Assembly: GCF_900637665.1 (NCBI RefSeq)
Contig: NZ_LR134386.1
Span: 5,510,501-5,574,500 of the forward strand
Direction: 5' to 3'
DNA from: Chryseobacterium nakagawai
GTDB taxonomy: Bacteria; Bacteroidota; Bacteroidia; Flavobacteriales; Weeksellaceae
DNA: 64,000 nt
Each line of letters begins with the position of its first letter. The first letter of the stretch is position 1. The notes beneath the pieces were generated by a model. That model did not search any database. It was not told where the DNA came from and worked only from the letters and a program-made list of their open reading frames with translations. Below are positions 62,891 through 64,000 of the stretch, in pieces. A program made the position numbers and the translations under genes.

Positions 62891-64000
62891 TTATAGCAAC
62901 CCTTTAATGTGCTTGTAATTACTTTTAACTGTTTCAAGAACTTCATCCATTTTTCCACCCAGCATTAGCTGAGCCATAGATTTAGTCATACCGAAAACCT
63001 GGTCCAGTTCAATCTTTGGAGGAAGAGCCAGCGCATTAGGATTGGTAAAAATATTGAGTAGATAAGGCCCATTATGCTCCAGACATTCTTTGATGGCATT
63101 TTCTACTTCTTCAGGTTGATGAACATTTTTTCCGGGATATCCCATGGCTTGTGCTACTAATGCAAAATCCGGGTTAATCATATCTGTTTCGTTATCTGGC
63201 ATTCCTCCCACTTCCATTTCCAGTTTTACCATTCCCAAGGCCCTGTTATTAAAAACGATCAATTTTACGGGAAGCTTATATTGGAAAATGGTTGCCATAT
63301 CTCCTAACAGCATAGATAAACCACCATCGCCACACATTGCAATAACCTGTTTATCGGGATGGGAAAGAGAAGCTCCGATAGCCATTGGCATTGCATTAGC
63401 CATGGACCCATGGTTAAAGGATCCCAGCATCTTTCTCTCTCCGGTTCCTGTAATAAATCTCGCTCCCCAAACACAGCACATTCCTGTATCTACAGTGAAA
63501 ATTGCATCTTTTTTAGCCAACCAGTCCAACGTATGAGCAACATACTCCGGTTGAATAGCATCTTCTTTCCCGGAATCCTTTACATATTCCAGTTGATTTT
63601 CTTTTACTTTATCATAAAATGCCAATTGCTCGTTGAGAAAATCAACATTTGTTTTCTCATTCAGCATAGGAAGTAAAGCCATAATGGTATGTTTAACATC
63701 TCCTGTAAGACCCAATTCAAGCTTTGCTCTTCTCCCCAGCCTTTCCGGGCTTTCATCAATCTGAACGATTTTATTTTTTACCGGCATAAACTTCTGATAG
63801 GGAAAATCTGTCCCAAGAAGAATAACAAGATCTGCTTCGTGCATGGCATGATAGGCAGAAGGAAATCCTAACAAACCTGTTAGACCAATCTCATTAGGAT
63901 TATTAGGCTGAATTGCCATTTTCCCACGGAATGAATACCCTACCGGAGCTTTTAATAATTGAGCTAACTTGATAACCTCAACATTGGCTTCAGCGGCTCC
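62891..64000 (-). CDS. poxB: Pyruvate:quinone oxidoreductase (PoxB)-like thiamine-diphosphate enzyme (5'-truncated)
   Basis: C-terminal 370 residues of a ThDP enzyme; the frame runs off the right edge (GAAEANVEVIKLAQLLKAPV precedes the first internal Met at 63919). The visible part covers the FAD/central domain (ADLVILLGTDFPYQKF, IVQIDESPERLGRRAKLELGLTGD) and the ThDP/Mg site GDGGLSMLLGDMATI followed by NNRALGMVKLEME. The pattern up to the lipid-binding-like tail (FGMTKSMAQLMLGGKMDEVL) is like PoxB of E. coli, which oxidises pyruvate to acetate and CO2 and passes electrons to quinone. Acetolactate synthase is less likely. Confidence 0.82.
   Translation of the reverse strand, partial: GAAEANVEVIKLAQLLKAPVGYSFRGKMAIQPNNPNEIGLTGLLGFPSAYHAMHEADLVILLGTDFPYQKFMPVKNKIVQIDESPERLGRRAKLELGLTGDVKHTIMALLPMLNEKTNVDFLNEQLAFYDKVKENQLEYVKDSGKEDAIQPEYVAHTLDWLAKKDAIFTVDTGMCCVWGARFITGTGERKMLGSFNHGSMANAMPMAIGASLSHPDKQVIAMCGDGGLSMLLGDMATIFQYKLPVKLIVFNNRALGMVKLEMEVGGMPDNETDMINPDFALVAQAMGYPGKNVHQPEEVENAIKECLEHNGPYLLNIFTNPNALALPPKIELDQVFGMTKSMAQLMLGGKMDEVLETVKSNYKHIKGLL

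Noticed and set aside
1..64000. CRISPR arrays, tRNA/rRNA genes, prophage.
   Set aside because: No repeated spacer pattern, cloverleaf, rRNA segment or phage structural gene was seen on either strand.

Overview
The window looks like a chromosomal segment of a Chryseobacterium-type flavobacterium (Bacteroidota, Weeksellaceae). The evidence is low G+C DNA, promoters of the Bacteroidota type (TTG/TTTG, about 19 nt, TAnnTTTG) rather than -35/-10 boxes, six secreted proteins with C-terminal type IX secretion (T9SS) sorting domains, a class I plus class II fumarase pair, and flavobacterial gene blocks such as bamD-rpoZ-coaBC-DUF4835-recN. I saw no tRNA, rRNA, CRISPR array, insertion sequence or prophage. 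Both edges cut genes: an MlaE-type permease on the left and a PoxB-like thiamine-diphosphate enzyme on the right.

Layout. 1-2.1 kb: mlaE-mlaF lipid-transport genes and an outer-membrane barrel. 2.1-5.9 kb: M48 lipoprotease, a DUF4251-like lipoprotein, meaB, and two tandem c-type cytochrome lipoproteins. 6-11.3 kb: two M36 (fungalysin-like) secreted metalloproteases whose last 245 bp are almost identical. 11.4-15.8 kb: an accessory operon on the minus strand with an unknown basic protein, the RNA ligase rtcB, a nucleotidyltransferase-fold gene, prfH and a TPR gene, preceded by a palindrome and a small leader-peptide/terminator unit. 16.7-19 kb: methylmalonyl-CoA mutase. 19-25 kb: T9SS proteins, a reprolysin-like protease, and a prolyl oligopeptidase broken by a frameshift in a G run. 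26-31.3 kb: prfA, then a TonB-dependent receptor and amino-acid permease under a SAM-I riboswitch. 31.3-36.4 kb: a secreted GH13 enzyme, a FISUMP-like protein and an AraC regulator. 36.5-40.2 kb: fumA and fumC, divergent. 40.2-46.5 kb: ECF sigma factor/membrane partner/barrel operon, ABC exporter pair, recN. 46.8-47 kb: a free-standing Cys-rich RiPP-like small peptide gene between recN and the DUF4835 gene. 47-51.6 kb: coaBC, rpoZ, bamD, tetR. 51.7-54.3 kb: tatD-tcdA-rnpA and a DUF4126 gene. 54.3-62 kb: a Glu-rich TPR protein, lptE, a membrane protein, a sigma-54 activator, TPR and lipoprotein genes, miaB. 61.8-64 kb: two exported TonB-C-like proteins and the poxB-like gene.

The most interesting system is the 11.4-15.8 kb operon. 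PrfH and its partner RtcB are known to form a pair that rescues and re-ligates ribosomes whose 16S rRNA has been cut in the decoding centre. Here the pair travels with a nucleotidyltransferase fold, a TPR protein and an unrecognised basic protein, and the frame of that basic protein is open from an upstream ATG except for one in-frame TAA. The second most interesting is the six-cysteine peptide gene at 46801-46974, which has its own promoter and terminator. The third is the S-box control of an outer-membrane receptor plus permease, which points to uptake of methionine or a related compound.
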